A stretch of DNA of 64,000 nucleotides from Histoplasma ohiense (taxonomy: Eukaryota > Ascomycota > Eurotiomycetes > Onygenales > Ajellomycetaceae): assembly GCA_017607445.1 (NCBI GenBank), contig JAEVHH010000001.1, positions 2,666,001 through 2,730,000 of the forward strand, read 5' to 3'. The stretch's first letter is position 1. Every line of letters starts with the position of its first letter. Below, piece by piece: positions 33,289-45,011 of the stretch. The notes beneath the pieces are model-generated. The model searched no databases and was not told where the DNA came from. It was given only the letters and a program-made list of their open reading frames with translations. A program made the position numbers and the translations under genes.

Positions 33289-34825
33289 CTACTTCCTTCC
33301 CCTACCCTCTTCGAACATGGACTTTTTTCCATCGTTCGCCCCTGCAGCCAAATTTCTCCAGTACTCCAATCCAGCATTGAACGCAACTCTCGACCGTTGA
33401 TAGCCGACTTCCACAACTGGTCCTGTCGGCCGGGAAATCTGCGCTGGTGGAGGTGGAAGGGGATTCAGAGACGAGGCCTGTGCAAACCGGCCCCGGCTCG
33501 GAATCTCACCCAGCTTTGTGCTACCAGATGACACAGATATCGAGGAAGCGGCTCCCGGACTTCCTCCAGCTCCAGTTCTCCCACGTGGTGGTTGGAGATT
33601 TTGTGATAGGGGCACAAGCGGGGAAAGGGGCGGCAAGTCCTTTCGAAGAACTCTTGTAATTGAAGGTGCTGCTACTGGCGTTCTATCATTATTTAGTGCC
33701 GCTCTGCGAAGGGATGAAAGTTGCTGCCCTCGGTGTTCCCGGCCGCTGTGTTGGAAGTTTGCTTCGTTGTTTGGCGATCTCCCGTATTGCTGGAGATGGG
33801 CAAAAGCCGGGTGACCTTGGTTATGCTCCATGTCGCATTGTTTTAGCATATTTGGCAACTTCTTCGGGGCTTGCTGTGCTGGATGCTGGCTTGTCACTGC
33901 CGTTGTTGCCAGCGATATGGAGGACCCTTTTCTCGATCGAATCCACATTCCCGTGAACTCTCGGCCGCTGGTTGCCATATTCGACGCTGGTTTCGGTGAT
34001 GGCCCTGCCGTGTTCTTTTTGCGCTGTCCTGTTGTTGTCGTGGGCCACGTCGTGGCGCTTGGGGCTTGATTTCTGTCTTCGGCTTTACTATTCTTTCCTG
34101 ATTCCGCCTTTGGCCTCTGTCGTGACAGCGATCTGCTGCGTTGTCTCCCTTTCTGCCCTGCGGGTATTATTGATGATTTAGGCGCTGGGGTGGACGCGTT
34201 TATCAGGCGCTGTCGGAGTTCATCAAGAGCGGTTATTGCATCTGCCGCCGCAGAATCGGAGAGTATGAGTAGAGACCGTCGATCAACAGCTCCAGCACAG
34301 TTGTATCCCTGCCCATCGCTGGACAAACAAGATGCTATTAGTTTCATCAAGCCGGCATTCAATATTAATAATGTATGGGCAAGGGATCCTTGAGCAAGTT
34401 CTAGTCAAGAGTTTGATTGTTAGCAATATGATGTTAACCCGAGTTTCTTTTTTAAAATATCTCGAGCCTACCAATAATAGCAGGAAACAAAACAAACGGA
34501 GTTGCATACCGTCTCCCTTTTTGAAGCGTTCCCCTAAGCGCTGGACGCTGGTATCATATTCCTTCTTGATTTCAGCGGGACCCCGTTCCAATGATGCCTG
34601 GATTCGCAAATCATCCATATCTTCGCTGCGAACCGGAACTGCCGCATCATTTGTATTTCTTCGCTTTTTCTTTCGGGAGCCGTGGGTTCTTAGATCCCGC
34701 TTGGATTTATCGGTTCCAGATCTTTTAAGATCCTTCTTTTTGTGTATGCGATTGAAGAAATCCCGCCCATTCCCAAAGGCCTCCAGGATCGAGGTAACAA
34801 CTGTGGTAACGTCCATATTTGTCAT
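33289..34825 (-). CDS. Uncharacterised basic, largely disordered protein
   Basis: Two exons, 34825-34510 and 34388-33289, giving 471 aa. The intron (121 nt) has a gtatgc donor and an aag acceptor, and its removal keeps the frame. Residues 1-25 (VTSILEAFGNGRDFFNRI) form a probable amphipathic helix. A Lys/Arg-rich patch (GSRKKKRRN) follows, then a charged helical region (ERGPAEIKKEYDTSVQRLGERFKKG). After the splice comes a helical segment with ADAITALDELRQRLI, then about 300 residues of Ser/Pro/Arg/Gln-rich disorder. The pattern of a helical N-terminal module plus disordered tail is common in fungal proteins of unknown function. No catalytic motif is seen. A nuclear location is possible from the basic patches. 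Confidence 0.68.
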
Positions 34826-36555
34826 GTTGTATCCCTGTTCCTTGGGTATTCCTAAATTTCGAGATCCTCCCCCCCCGAACTTTTGGGAAGTAGATCGTTA
34901 TATGTCGTGAAGGGGGGAGAAAACACACGGAAGAATGTAAAATTAAATATTAGAAACTTCGCGATTCAGAAATCCGTCGTGATTCCAAACCCAGTTTCCT
35001 GGGAGGTAAGTAGAGAACAGAGAGCGGAGAAAGGCTGAGCAACTTGGTCCTTCAAACAAGGCTACAAATCCACGCCTCTCAGAAGTTTGAACTGTCAATG
35101 TTTCTCCTCGCTCTCTCCATCTGGAGAAAGCCAACGGCCATGGAGCCGAACGAGTCGTTGAACAGGCCTTACTCGCCATCCAGCTCACTCATGGGCTATT
35201 GGGTCTCCTTGTGGGGATTGAGTCTGGCGCTTCGGAAGTCGCTAACAATCCCTGCAGTGCATGAGTGGGTATGAGGATGCTTCAAGCCAGGAATCTCTAC
35301 CCATGATCCAAAGCCACGTCCCGGGAGCTGTCAACCAGTCAGCATGGAGAAGGACCAAGTGCCGAACAGAATCTATCCAGGACTGCCCAAACCTTTTCCC
35401 AGGGGAGCCTTGCAGACCTCTTGGTGAGTTAGAGCAAGTAAGCCGGAATCCGTTCCAAGTGGTCGATTATCGTTTTCCATTCTCTCTTGCGCGTTGCAAG
35501 ATTAAAGGATGGTTCAGTGTTGCTAAATAAATCGCTGGATTGTTGAAATACTAGTATTATAAGATCGAGAAGAGCGTTAGCCTAACTACTTCTTCCAACG
35601 GTGCCCGGAAACTGCGTCCATCTCGAATCAGATCAATCCTTTTGAAACCCGCTACGGCCGGGCGCCCATCTGCATGCACTCGGTCCGGTGAGGGAATGAG
35701 AGGAACGACGTCAATCAGGTGTGCTTCACGCATATAATTGCATGAAACAACAACTTCCAACCCATCACAGTTCTTCTTGTATGTATGTTCATGTACATGT
35801 ACCTACATCTGTCGTGTCGTTTTTCCATGTGTGAAAGCCCTTCAAACGAACAACTGCCGGCAAAAGGTCAGGTCGAAATTGCCCCTACATTTAAAACGAC
35901 ATGAGATTCTCCAGGGTTGTTTGGTTTATCACTCCAGCAGTCCTGAAGTGCTGTAGTTAACTACTCAACCCAGAGGAGGATGATGACCAGCAACTAAATA
36001 GTTGGTTACGAGGCATGCAATCAGGATCCAGCGATGCGTTCCCCGACACACACCTCACAACTATGCAACTATGGACGAGGTGAGGCTTGTACAGTTATAT
36101 CCGGCGTATTATCGCTAGGTTTGAAGCAAGAAACTCAATATTACAGCATTGTCTCGAAATACGACAGCTCCTCAAGGACTTGTTGGGTCAACTATTACAT
36201 CTGCCCGCCCGCTACTCGACTCTGTTTACGACTACGACAAAAAGCCAGCAGTTTTAATGAAAGTGTGATTAATGGCAGGGGATATCAAATTGACAACGCA
36301 TTTTTTGGCATGAAATCAAAATAAAATAAAATATGCACAGGACGTAAAAACAAAGTATCCTTAACCAAATATATCCGCTCCCGATTTTTTGGTCTCCCAG
36401 TGATGAAACATGGAACGAGAAGTATATACATAAATAAATACAAAAGAATACACAGGGGAAGAAGGAGGAAATAATAAAAACACCACAGCCTACCTACCCA
36501 CCCGCAGCCAAAGCAAAGCGAGGACAAAATACGAAATTAATGACGAACATCAACC
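34826..36555. other. Intergenic, no gene seen
   Basis: About 1.7 kb upstream of the basic protein gene and downstream of the poly-Gln gene. Only short, non-protein-like frames are present. Confidence 0.4.
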
Positions 36556-37009
36556 TCAACTATTTTCTCCATTCCCCGCTTCCGATCCTTGAACAATAAC
36601 CCTTAATTCCCCATCCATCCAATCCACTGTACTAACCTTAGCCAGCGCAACCGCCCACTCCGCGTCCGTCTGCACATCCACCAGCCCTTCCTCCAACCAC
36701 ACTTTGACGGGCAGCGTCGGCTCCTCAGCAAGGGCGGCAGCAGCCTGCTGTGCGCTCTGGGACTGATGCTGGCCATTATGTTGTTGCTGGAACCGGATGT
36801 GGTGCTGGCGGACCTTTTGTAGCAGGCTGGTCAGATCTGGGCACTGGTCGGCGGAGATGTCGAGGCGGGGGATGAGGCGTTTTGTTCCTTTGGTGCTGGG
36901 CTTTGTGGTGTTGATGTGGATGGCTATTTGGTGGGCGGGGATTTGTGGGGTGGTTGTGGTCGTGCTTGCTGAGGTTGCGGGTGATGTTGATGGTGGAGAT
37001 GGTGGTTGT

Positions 37010-37044
<35 letters not shown>

Positions 37045-38972
37045 TTGCTGTTGGCTGATGAGGATATCACGGATAATATGCGACACGTCGCGGGTTATCC
37101 CCGTTGCACTGTGGGGAAAATATATTAGCATGGGTTTTACTACCACAATAGTAGCAGATGCAAGAGGTAAAAGGAGCACCCTTACAAATAATTTCTCGCC
37201 GCCAAGTCCTCCGTATGCACCGGCCCTCCCGCTCCCATCCCCACCCTCCATCCAGCCTGCGACACGCTATCCGACGAAACAATCCGATTAATCGTACACT
37301 CCTCACAATGTGTACTGCAGTCCGAAGCATTACCCGAGTGGCAAATTTGGTAGTGAGAGTCAACTGCTGCAACAAGACCCCACCAGTCCGCCTGCTGCAA
37401 CCCAGATATGGAACCTAGGTTATCCAGTCGATAATCTATGTTGTAATTATCGTAGGACCGGGCGATGGACTCCCAATCCGTCGGATACCCTTCATTTAAT
37501 AGATCCATCAACCCGAGCTCCATCCCTGAAACGCCATGGTGTTGCTGGTGGAGTTGATGTGTTTGATGCGACGGAAACCCATGCTCCGGTGAGAGAGTCG
37601 ACACACGATCGCCATCACCGACCTGGTCCCTCTTCTTCTCCGCCCCAATCCCAACCGCACCTGCACCCGCACCCGCACCCGCACCCCCTCTCCTCGTCTC
37701 AATCGCATACTGTCTCTGCCGCTCATTCGTAACCATCCTTCTAAGCAACGGCATGACGAGCGAAATGATCCGCTGCTCATCCCTCGGCCACAACAAAGGG
37801 GGCCGCGAGTCGGCGCCAACACCCAACCCTATCCCAATCCCCATCATCCCGGCTGCACCACTAGCACCAGCATCAGGAGTGCTCCCCGCCCCCTCCCCAA
37901 AAAACCTCTCCCCATTCCCTTCCCTATCCAGAAAATCCCTCACACAATTCCACAACCGCAACTTCACCATTTCTGTATCCCCCTTCCCCCTCTGGCCCAC
38001 GCAATCGCGTCTCTCCGGATGCGCCTCGTCAAGCATATACGCCTTGGCCGCAGCCTGCAAGTACAAGAAGTTCTCAGGCGACAGGCCCAGTGACGAGAAC
38101 ATCTTCGACATCGGCGGGCGCGTGTATTTCTTGCTGGTGGCCGAGGGTTGGCGGAAGAGCGCGGCGGCGGAGTGGACCCCTGCCGCGCGTGCGTCCGATA
38201 ACGCTTGCTGTGGTGGTAGCTCGCGGATACTCAGGGCGTGTGCGCTTCCGTTCTGGTTTCCACCCGCGGCTAGAACCTCGTCCACGTTGCCAGTGCCATC
38301 GTCATACTGGCCTTCCGGCGGGACGTCATCCGTCATCGCCGGGTCTACATTGGCAATAGTCGCTGCCCGCTTCCTCTTCCTCGGCAGGTTCGTCGGGCCC
38401 CTAGCTACATTCACATGGCGTAGCTGTCTCCTCGCCGCCGCCGCCGCCGCCGTAGTAGCAGTGACTGTCGGCACACCACTACTCCCATCTACCGACCCCG
38501 ACCCCGCGCCCGAAGGCATCCCACCATATTGCCCCTGCCCACCCCCCGTCGTCGGATCTCCCACAAACCCATCACCCAAATTCAGGCCGTCCCCACCACC
38601 ACCCGCCTCACCCGAGGCGCCAGACACAGGATTGGGCGAAGGATATCCCTCGAGATGGCCGTGCAGCGCGCGCCCATGGCCCATCACGCTGGCATCTCCC
38701 TCGTCGTTCTGCGCCCAGTTGACATCCTGTCCCGCCGCGGCCGTGGCGGCTTCCACAAGACCTGCTAGGTGGTTATCTGCAGCGTAGCTGGCGGCGGCAG
38801 CGCTAGCGGCGACAGCCAGGTTATGCTGCTGCTGTTGCTGTTGCTGCTGTGCACTGTTTGAGAGGTGGTGGCGGTGGTGGTGGTGGTGGTGGTGCGGGGA
38901 GTTGTGTGTTGGGAAGTCAGGGGTTGAGGGCTTGGGGGAGGTCAAGGTCATATCTTCTGGATTGTTGGACAT
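36556..38972 (-). CDS. Uncharacterised nuclear-looking protein with poly-His, poly-Gln and poly-Ala tracts
   Basis: Two exons, 38972-37186 and 37108-36556, giving 779 aa. The 77-nt intron has a gtaagg donor and a cacag acceptor. The N-terminus has an eight-residue His run, an eight-Gln run and Ala-rich stretches, then Gly/Ser-rich linkers. A basic cluster (LPRKRKRAATI) near residue 200 is a likely nuclear signal. The best candidate for a folded core is the segment from KYTRPPMSKMFSSLGLSPENFLYLQAAAKAYMLDE to VKLRLWNCVRDFLDREGNG, followed by WPRDEQRIISLVMPLLRRMV. A second, longer Gln tract near residues 620-640 precedes a C-terminal part (LPVKVWLEEGLVDVQTDAEW) that could be a small ubiquitin-like fold. 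Poly-Gln plus nuclear signal suggests a transcriptional role, but no DNA-binding domain is recognised. Confidence 0.75.
36999..37050. repeat. Coding CAG/CAA repeat (poly-Gln tract)
   Basis: A trinucleotide run within exon 2 of the poly-Gln protein. On the coding strand it mixes CAA and CAG codons and codes 17 consecutive glutamines. It is likely to vary in length between strains. Confidence 0.9.
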
Positions 38973-40507
38973 GAACTAAGCTTTTGTCGTTCTTGTAAGC
39001 GCGATTGAAGTAGAAGCGTGGGGCCCGGCAAGGTACTAGCTAGTAGTAACTAGCGAAGAGGTGTGCGGTAGATATAGATAAGAGTGCGATGAAGCAGCTT
39101 TATTTTATGCCAAAACCCACATGTTAGCCAGGGACGCGGGCTGTGCGAGGATCTGGGAGGGAGGACGAAATCGATAATAGCGCTTGAAAAAAAAAAAAAA
39201 AAGGGGGACTCTCTACCTGATACCCAAACACTGCTGCGCAACCTCCCAATTGGCGACGTTCTGAAGCAAAAATCCGCTCCGCAAACCTCACGAACAAGCT
39301 CTCAAGGATCCCCAAGGCGCATCGCAAGTCGCGAGAAGCGCTAGAAGTATATTAAATATATACAACGCGCCGTTCCTACCTCTTTGTCTAACCCCCTCCT
39401 CCACGCGGCCGGTTGATTCAAATTGAGCTTCCAAATTTCAACAAAAGCTCCCCACGCTCTCGACGCAATGTGCGTCCAGAAGTTCAAAAGCAAAGATTTT
39501 GAAAAAGAAAGAAGAAGGAAAAAGGAAAAAGGAGACAGTGCCTCCACTGAAGAAGTCTGATAGATTGATACTTGTATAGATGGATCTAGATATTGCTTGC
39601 TGGATGTCGGTTTGCGATGTTTGTCGTGTTTGAATTGATTGCAACGGGGAAAAGCGAAAAAAGCCAGAACTGGAAGTTCCAAGGTTCCAAGGTTGGAGCG
39701 GCACGGTCACGTGGGAATGCTGTTATGTAAGATGTTGGTCATCGACGGACGCCAAGCTCGGACATGTAGCAGTGCTGTGGCTGTATGTACAGTACAGTAC
39801 AGTACAGTACTAGGATACACACATTATCCTCCCGATCATTCCCTGAAACGTGAGCACGATGTCTTCCACATGTTGCGCAATCAGCCAGCCCTTACTTAAG
39901 ACTTACAATATTGCCATAGTATCTTTTCTGGCCTTTTCAATTATGATTTTTTTTCCCTTTTATTTTTGTATTTTTGTCTTTTTGTCTTTTTTTAACCATT
40001 TGTTTTGCGGTCAATGGGTGACGGGGACATACGGCCGCATGACATGTGTGTACAGCACATGTCTATATATACTAGTAAATAGTATATACCCGCCCAGAGG
40101 AGAGAAGGAGAATCATGAAGATGAGATGAAAACACGGGATGCCACCAAAATTGGAAAAAAAAAAATAAAACAAAGATAAAAATAAAAATTGCGCCGAATG
40201 AAGTAATTATTCACACACACTCCTGAAATAAGCGTATGGGAAATTACTCGCAAGATGTTCAAGAACCGCTGCTTACCCCCTCACACAAAAGAAGAGGATA
40301 TCCTAGCGTGGGGTTCTAGATGGAAGGGAATGGTACTCGGAGACGTTAGAAGCCTGTGAGGGGGAATTGGGGTTTCATGACCGTGAGAGTGACAGCATAT
40401 CGTCTGGAGGAGTCGAGCAAAAAGAGAAAAAGAAAAGAAACGCAAAGAAACGCAACTCAGTTTCTTCTCGCTTCTCCTGCATCGTTTGATTGCTCAAAAT
40501 AAAATAT
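38973..40507. other. Intergenic, no gene seen
   Basis: About 1.5 kb. It holds the promoter of the poly-Gln gene, a poly(A) run (39187-39202), a GTACA tandem repeat and A-rich segments. No coding sequence was recognised. Confidence 0.4.
39787..39810. repeat. GTACA tandem repeat (about 5 copies)
   Basis: Five tandem copies of the 5-mer. The sequence is almost self-complementary and could form a hairpin. The same GTACTGTAC core recurs in a palindrome at 42396-42412. Confidence 0.9.
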
Positions 40508-41818
40508 TCAAAACCCATCCCCTTCCTTCCATTCCCTCCCCGCCTCCTGAGCGCGGATTCGCGGATCCCTGCCCCGCTCCTGCGCTCGCGCAAGTATCTT
40601 CGTCAACTCTTGCTTTGCGGCCTCTAGCTGAGCCTCCAGAAGTGCTCCCTTCCCCAACTCAGGCTGCTCCATGTCCTCGATCTCCTTGCGCGACTTGCCC
40701 TCTCTTTCCGCATCCGCAACCGCACCCGCCAGCCTGCGCCATTTCTCTAGGTCCTTCTTCAAGCCTTCCTCACGTCTCAGGAGGCCGAGATACTCATCTA
40801 CCCCTTCGGCGCCGCCGAAACATAACCCGTACCCGTCACAGTAACACGCATGCTTCGCGGGGCAGAAGACCGTCTGGCCCGCGAACAGCACCTGCCAGAG
40901 ATACTCCCACACGCGGCCAGAGATCGAGTCGCTCAGCTCCGTGCGCAGGATCCAGTCACGGTAGAAAACATATCTATCCCGCGGGATGGCGCGGGCGCGG
41001 GCGCGCGAGACGGCGAACTGGGCACAGCACGCCTGCGCAAGGACTTCGGGGACCTCGATGCTCGAGAACAGTGCCCTCCACGCTGTCGCGAGGTTGGCTT
41101 CCTCCGGCTTGCCCGTGTCTGCTTCCGTCTTGCCCGGGTGCAACCAGGCCGGACAGCCGGGGTCCCAGTTGCAGCGCAGATTCATGTAGCCCTCCCGCGT
41201 CACGCGTTCGCTGCTCAGCCTGTTGATGTGCGCGACGGCGTCCATGGCGAGTGCGTGCTCGTTGTGCCAGCCGATCCGGTGAGAATGCATGAATATCATG
41301 ATGTCCGGGAGGTTGTCGTAGTGGTCAATGAGGTAGGTGAGGTAGACCATTGCTTCGTGACCCTTGTTGAGGGGCGGGTGGAGAGGGGCGTGGGGGTCGT
41401 CAACGACATAGACGAAAGCTTCTACATCAGCGAGCTGGGTGGAAACCCAGTCGGCATCTTCCCGTTGCAGCCGAGGGATGATCAGGGCCCTTGAGTGGTT
41501 GGAGCCGGGTGGTTTGGAGGACCCTGGGGGCAGGGAAGGTTAACTGAGCTACATGTGATGGGAGGAACAAAAAGGAGAGAGACAGAGATAGAGAGACATC
41601 TCTACTGGATGTTGGGAGCTAAAGCTGGGAAAACTACCTGGAAAAAGGTTTGGAAGAGCTGAGGAATGTTGTATGGATGCGTGTCTGTTCCAAGGGTTGG
41701 CTACAAAGCCATGATTGTCGGCCATCTGTCTCTGCCAGAGGAGAGTCATAAGGAAAGCGAGGGCGATAAAAAAGACGGGCGACTGGCGGACGAGGACTTT
41801 TGAAGGTCGCGAGTACAT
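40508..41818 (-). CDS. DUF3431 family membrane-anchored protein
   Basis: Two exons, 41818-41638 and 41523-40508, giving 398 aa. Residues 1-10 are basic and residues 13-29 (PVFFIALAFLMTLLW) form one membrane segment, giving a type II membrane topology as is usual for this family. The DUF3431 domain follows: LIIPRLQREDADWV, VYVVDDPHAPLHPPLNKGHEAMVYLTYLIDHYDNLPD, FMHSHRIGWHN, GYMNLRCNWDPGCPAW, EVLAQACCAQFAVSR, SGRVWEYLWQVLFAG, CYCDGYGLC. These fungal proteins resemble secretory-pathway glycan-handling enzymes, but no activity is established to my knowledge. The C-terminus adds a Glu/Lys-rich coiled coil. High GC content makes long but meaningless antisense frames here. Confidence 0.88.
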
Positions 41819-42212
41819 CGTCTCATTGATTCATCCCATCCGTGTATCAAAAATTTCCGGATTTTGGCGTCAAACACCAGTGTTGGTCAATGTGAATCAA
41901 TTGACCGATTGGTTTCCGAAACAAAGGATGTGGGATTCAGTCCATGAAAAATTTTGCTATCTCTTTTCTCCAATCCGTTGTGATCCCCTACCTCACCATT
42001 TTGAAGCTGAAGCACAGGTAGGCAGGGTTTGATCTGAACTGGATGATGATTTACGGAGAGGGCATTCCGCCAGATATAAAGGGGCCAGAACACCAAACGA
42101 TTTGCCGCTCCAAAGTGAACGGAGGAATGCATGTGACGGAGCGCACCAGAAAAAGCATCAATCAATCGTATTATCCAATTAAAGGGGCATCGCATACAAA
42201 GGGACAAGCAAG

Positions 42213-42239
42213 GCAATGCCCGCAATGTCCGCAATGTCC
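42213..42239. repeat. Tandem 9-mer GCAATGTCC (three copies)
   Basis: Three adjacent copies, the first with one change (GCAATGCCC). Position is about 400 bp upstream of the DUF3431 start. Confidence 0.85.
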
Positions 42240-44383
42240 GCATACAGGCGCAGGACCGAAAGCAGATCCGACGGGATCCAGCTTCCAAGCAAGGACTGCA
42301 AGGGCCGGGAGGATCTTCGTTTGCAACACGGCTCGTAACCGCGTTACAGATGGACGCAGGGGGATTTCTTTTGTATGCATGAACTACATTGCACTGTACT
42401 GTAGTACAGTACACGAGTACCTACATACATACATGCCTGCCTGCTTAATCGTGAGATATTGCTAGTTATGGCTGATGATAGCTTAGATAATAAATCAATC
42501 GCAAAATAGAAAAGTGATCCATAGAATCTCCTTCCTGTTCCAGAGATCCGCAGACTCACACATATCGCTGGAACCTCCTCGCAAGCGGGCGCGGTGGAGA
42601 CGACGCACACAGCGATCCAACCCCGCCGACCACTCAGGTCGCCGCTCGAGGTTGCGATTTTCACGATGTTACGCGTACCTGGGGATGTGCCTGCCTGGTA
42701 CATGTCCTTCTGTGTAGGCAACAGGTCCACGAAGGGACTTGAAGGGAGTTGAAAGGACTTGGTTATCCCGCTAGACCTTGGCCCACTGCGTAGCTGGGTA
42801 AAGTAAGGAAACAGGGAGCAGTTGGGCCGTTAGATGTCCGTGGCCCCACACGCATCACCGCCCCAAGTCGGGTGAGATAGCACGCCAAGCACCAAAGAAT
42901 CCCCCAGAAAGAGCACCTACAGCATACAGCGTATACAGAGTAGTGAGAGCCGATATCGAGACTTCCCCCAGGCGCCTCAAATCTCCGGTGGGGGAAATGG
43001 AAACACATTTTGATTTTCGCACGGCGCATTGCGAACTGCTTTGGAATCCTGGTAAAAACCAACTAACTAATAATAGCGCGCGCCGTCCCTGCTTGGCCGC
43101 ACGCCACAAGCCTCGGTCCACGAAGCTTGGTTGAATTGCGTCCCCGGCTTCAAAGCTTATTAGCTGCCCCCAGGGAAGTAACTTATTATTAGGAGTTATA
43201 CTTTGCTGGAAGCAGCAAAGTGGGAAAAGCTTTCGGCCTCATAACACCAATCAATGTTTTTATCTTTTTTTTCTTTCTTCATATGGGATAACGGCCCTGG
43301 GTAGATACGAGTTTCAAGAATGACTGGTTGAAGACGATTGGGGTTGGAGAGGGAGGGTTTGATCTTATCTATGATTACTCCGTATACGGTAAGCTTGTCT
43401 TGTTGCGATGATCTGCTGGCGCCATTTTTTAGGAGGTTATGTTTACTACAAGTACATGCTAGGACACCGGAAGTTTGGATTTGATACAAAACCCTGTCTA
43501 ACATATTGGAAATGATATTGTCCCCATTGTACATGTCCATGTACTTTAGTTCTTCTGCGCATTGAATCTGCTTCTTTACCCACAATAGGCCGCCTGAATG
43601 ATCCAATTACTAGCACCATCACCCGCAAAGGACTCAACCACAGGTGGTCCTCCATTTGCATCTCCTCCCGCAGCTTACATGGAACATCTCAGCCATTCAG
43701 GGGAGGGATCCGCTGAAAGAAATGAGCCCTAATGGACTAGAACGCGTCGCCCATTGGCAACCAGAGAGGACACATGAAGTTGGTAAAGATGATAACAGGA
43801 ATGTCCAGGACTGGGTAGCAATTTGGCATCACCGCAGTTGATTCTGAAAAGGGACGGGTGGAGGTTGAGAAAATATCATCATTCATTTAATGACGATATT
43901 CGAAACAATTCCCTTGTATATAATTTCAAATTAGACATATTGCTTCTCAAAACGTCCCATGGTCCGAAGCCTACAGCGCACTTGGCTCGCTGGATCTGTT
44001 TCATCAGGCAAGAAAAATATCCCAACACCTTAGGTATACGTCCCTTCCCAAGGAGAAGCAGGGGTGATGGAAGAGAGGCCAGAGCGCGTTCCAACAAAAA
44101 AGCGGCGTCAGCTCAAAGGCCCCGTGTAATTTTTCGAATCGTCGTCACCACGGAGAACCTCCCACTAGCTCGGCCTGAAGAAACAATTGTGGGCATCTGT
44201 CTTTCATTTCGCCTGGCTAAGGGGGAAAAACAAGAGCACGCGGCATATCGAAACGTGGAAACAAACCACCTACTATTTCGTACGTGTACAGCGGACGGTA
44301 TATCCTGCGTGTCCTGTGTTATTGTATGTGACCGACTCGGCCTCTGTAATGTAGAAATAGGATGGATAGCGTACTTTTTATAT

Positions 44384-44410
44384 ATACTTGGAATACTTGG
44401 AATACTTGGG
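44384..44410. repeat. Tandem 9-mer ATACTTGGA (three copies)
   Basis: Three adjacent copies, the last with one change, in gene-free DNA. Confidence 0.85.
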
Positions 44411-45011
44411 GTTTGAGTATTTATCCCCACCCTTATATGTCTTAGAAGGAATCATCTTCAAACGGAGGGAGGCAGTTGAAAATGGTATGGATGCTGTCAT
44501 GCACAACATGGATCAACAAGGCCAAACGAAGAGAACCGAACCGCCACAAAAAAAAAATGGTTAGGTTATGGTTCTGATCTAGAAATACAACTGTGAAAGC
44601 AAATGCAATGTGCGTGATTCACAGGTTTTGTCTTATTTTTTTCATTTTTCTAGGAGCCTCAAAAAAGGTGGCAGGAATAATAAAAAAAAACAATAGGAGC
44701 GAGGACTATCGCTATGAGAAAATAGAAGAAAAAAGGAGAAAAAACCAAGGACAGGGAATATGAAAAAAACTAAGACTGCAAAATGTAGATCATACATATC
44801 TTTCGATTTTTAAGCGAAAAACCCAAAGGAAATGGCAGAGGGTAAAAAAGGGATGATTGCAATTACATAAAATCGAGAAGGTAGTTATACAATTGATGTT
44901 CAATTTTCCTTCCTTATTTTTTATTATCTTTGTTTCTGCCTTCTGTCGTTGGCTTATCACATTGTTTGGTCTACCACACACGGTTGGCGTCATGAATTTG
45001 CTTGCGCCTTA

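Larger units (their letters stand above)
41819..45011. other. Gene-poor 3.2 kb, short repeats only
   Basis: Region between the DUF3431 promoter and the HRD1 3' end. It contains a 9-mer tandem repeat at 42213-42239, a 17-nt palindrome at 42396-42412, a second 9-mer repeat at 44384-44410 and A-rich stretches. No protein or RNA gene could be supported on either strand. Confidence 0.4.

Noticed and set aside
37753..38787. 344-codon open frame on the + strand
   Set aside because: Antisense shadow of the GC-rich, low-complexity poly-Gln gene; its composition is Pro/Ala/Ser-rich with no family likeness.
40486..41494. Two long + strand frames (246 and 214 codons)
   Set aside because: Antisense shadows of the GC-rich DUF3431 gene, which has clear family motifs on the minus strand.
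43823..44416. 197-codon + strand frame
   Set aside because: No domain, no splice partner, and its end runs into a 9-mer tandem repeat coding LGILGILG.
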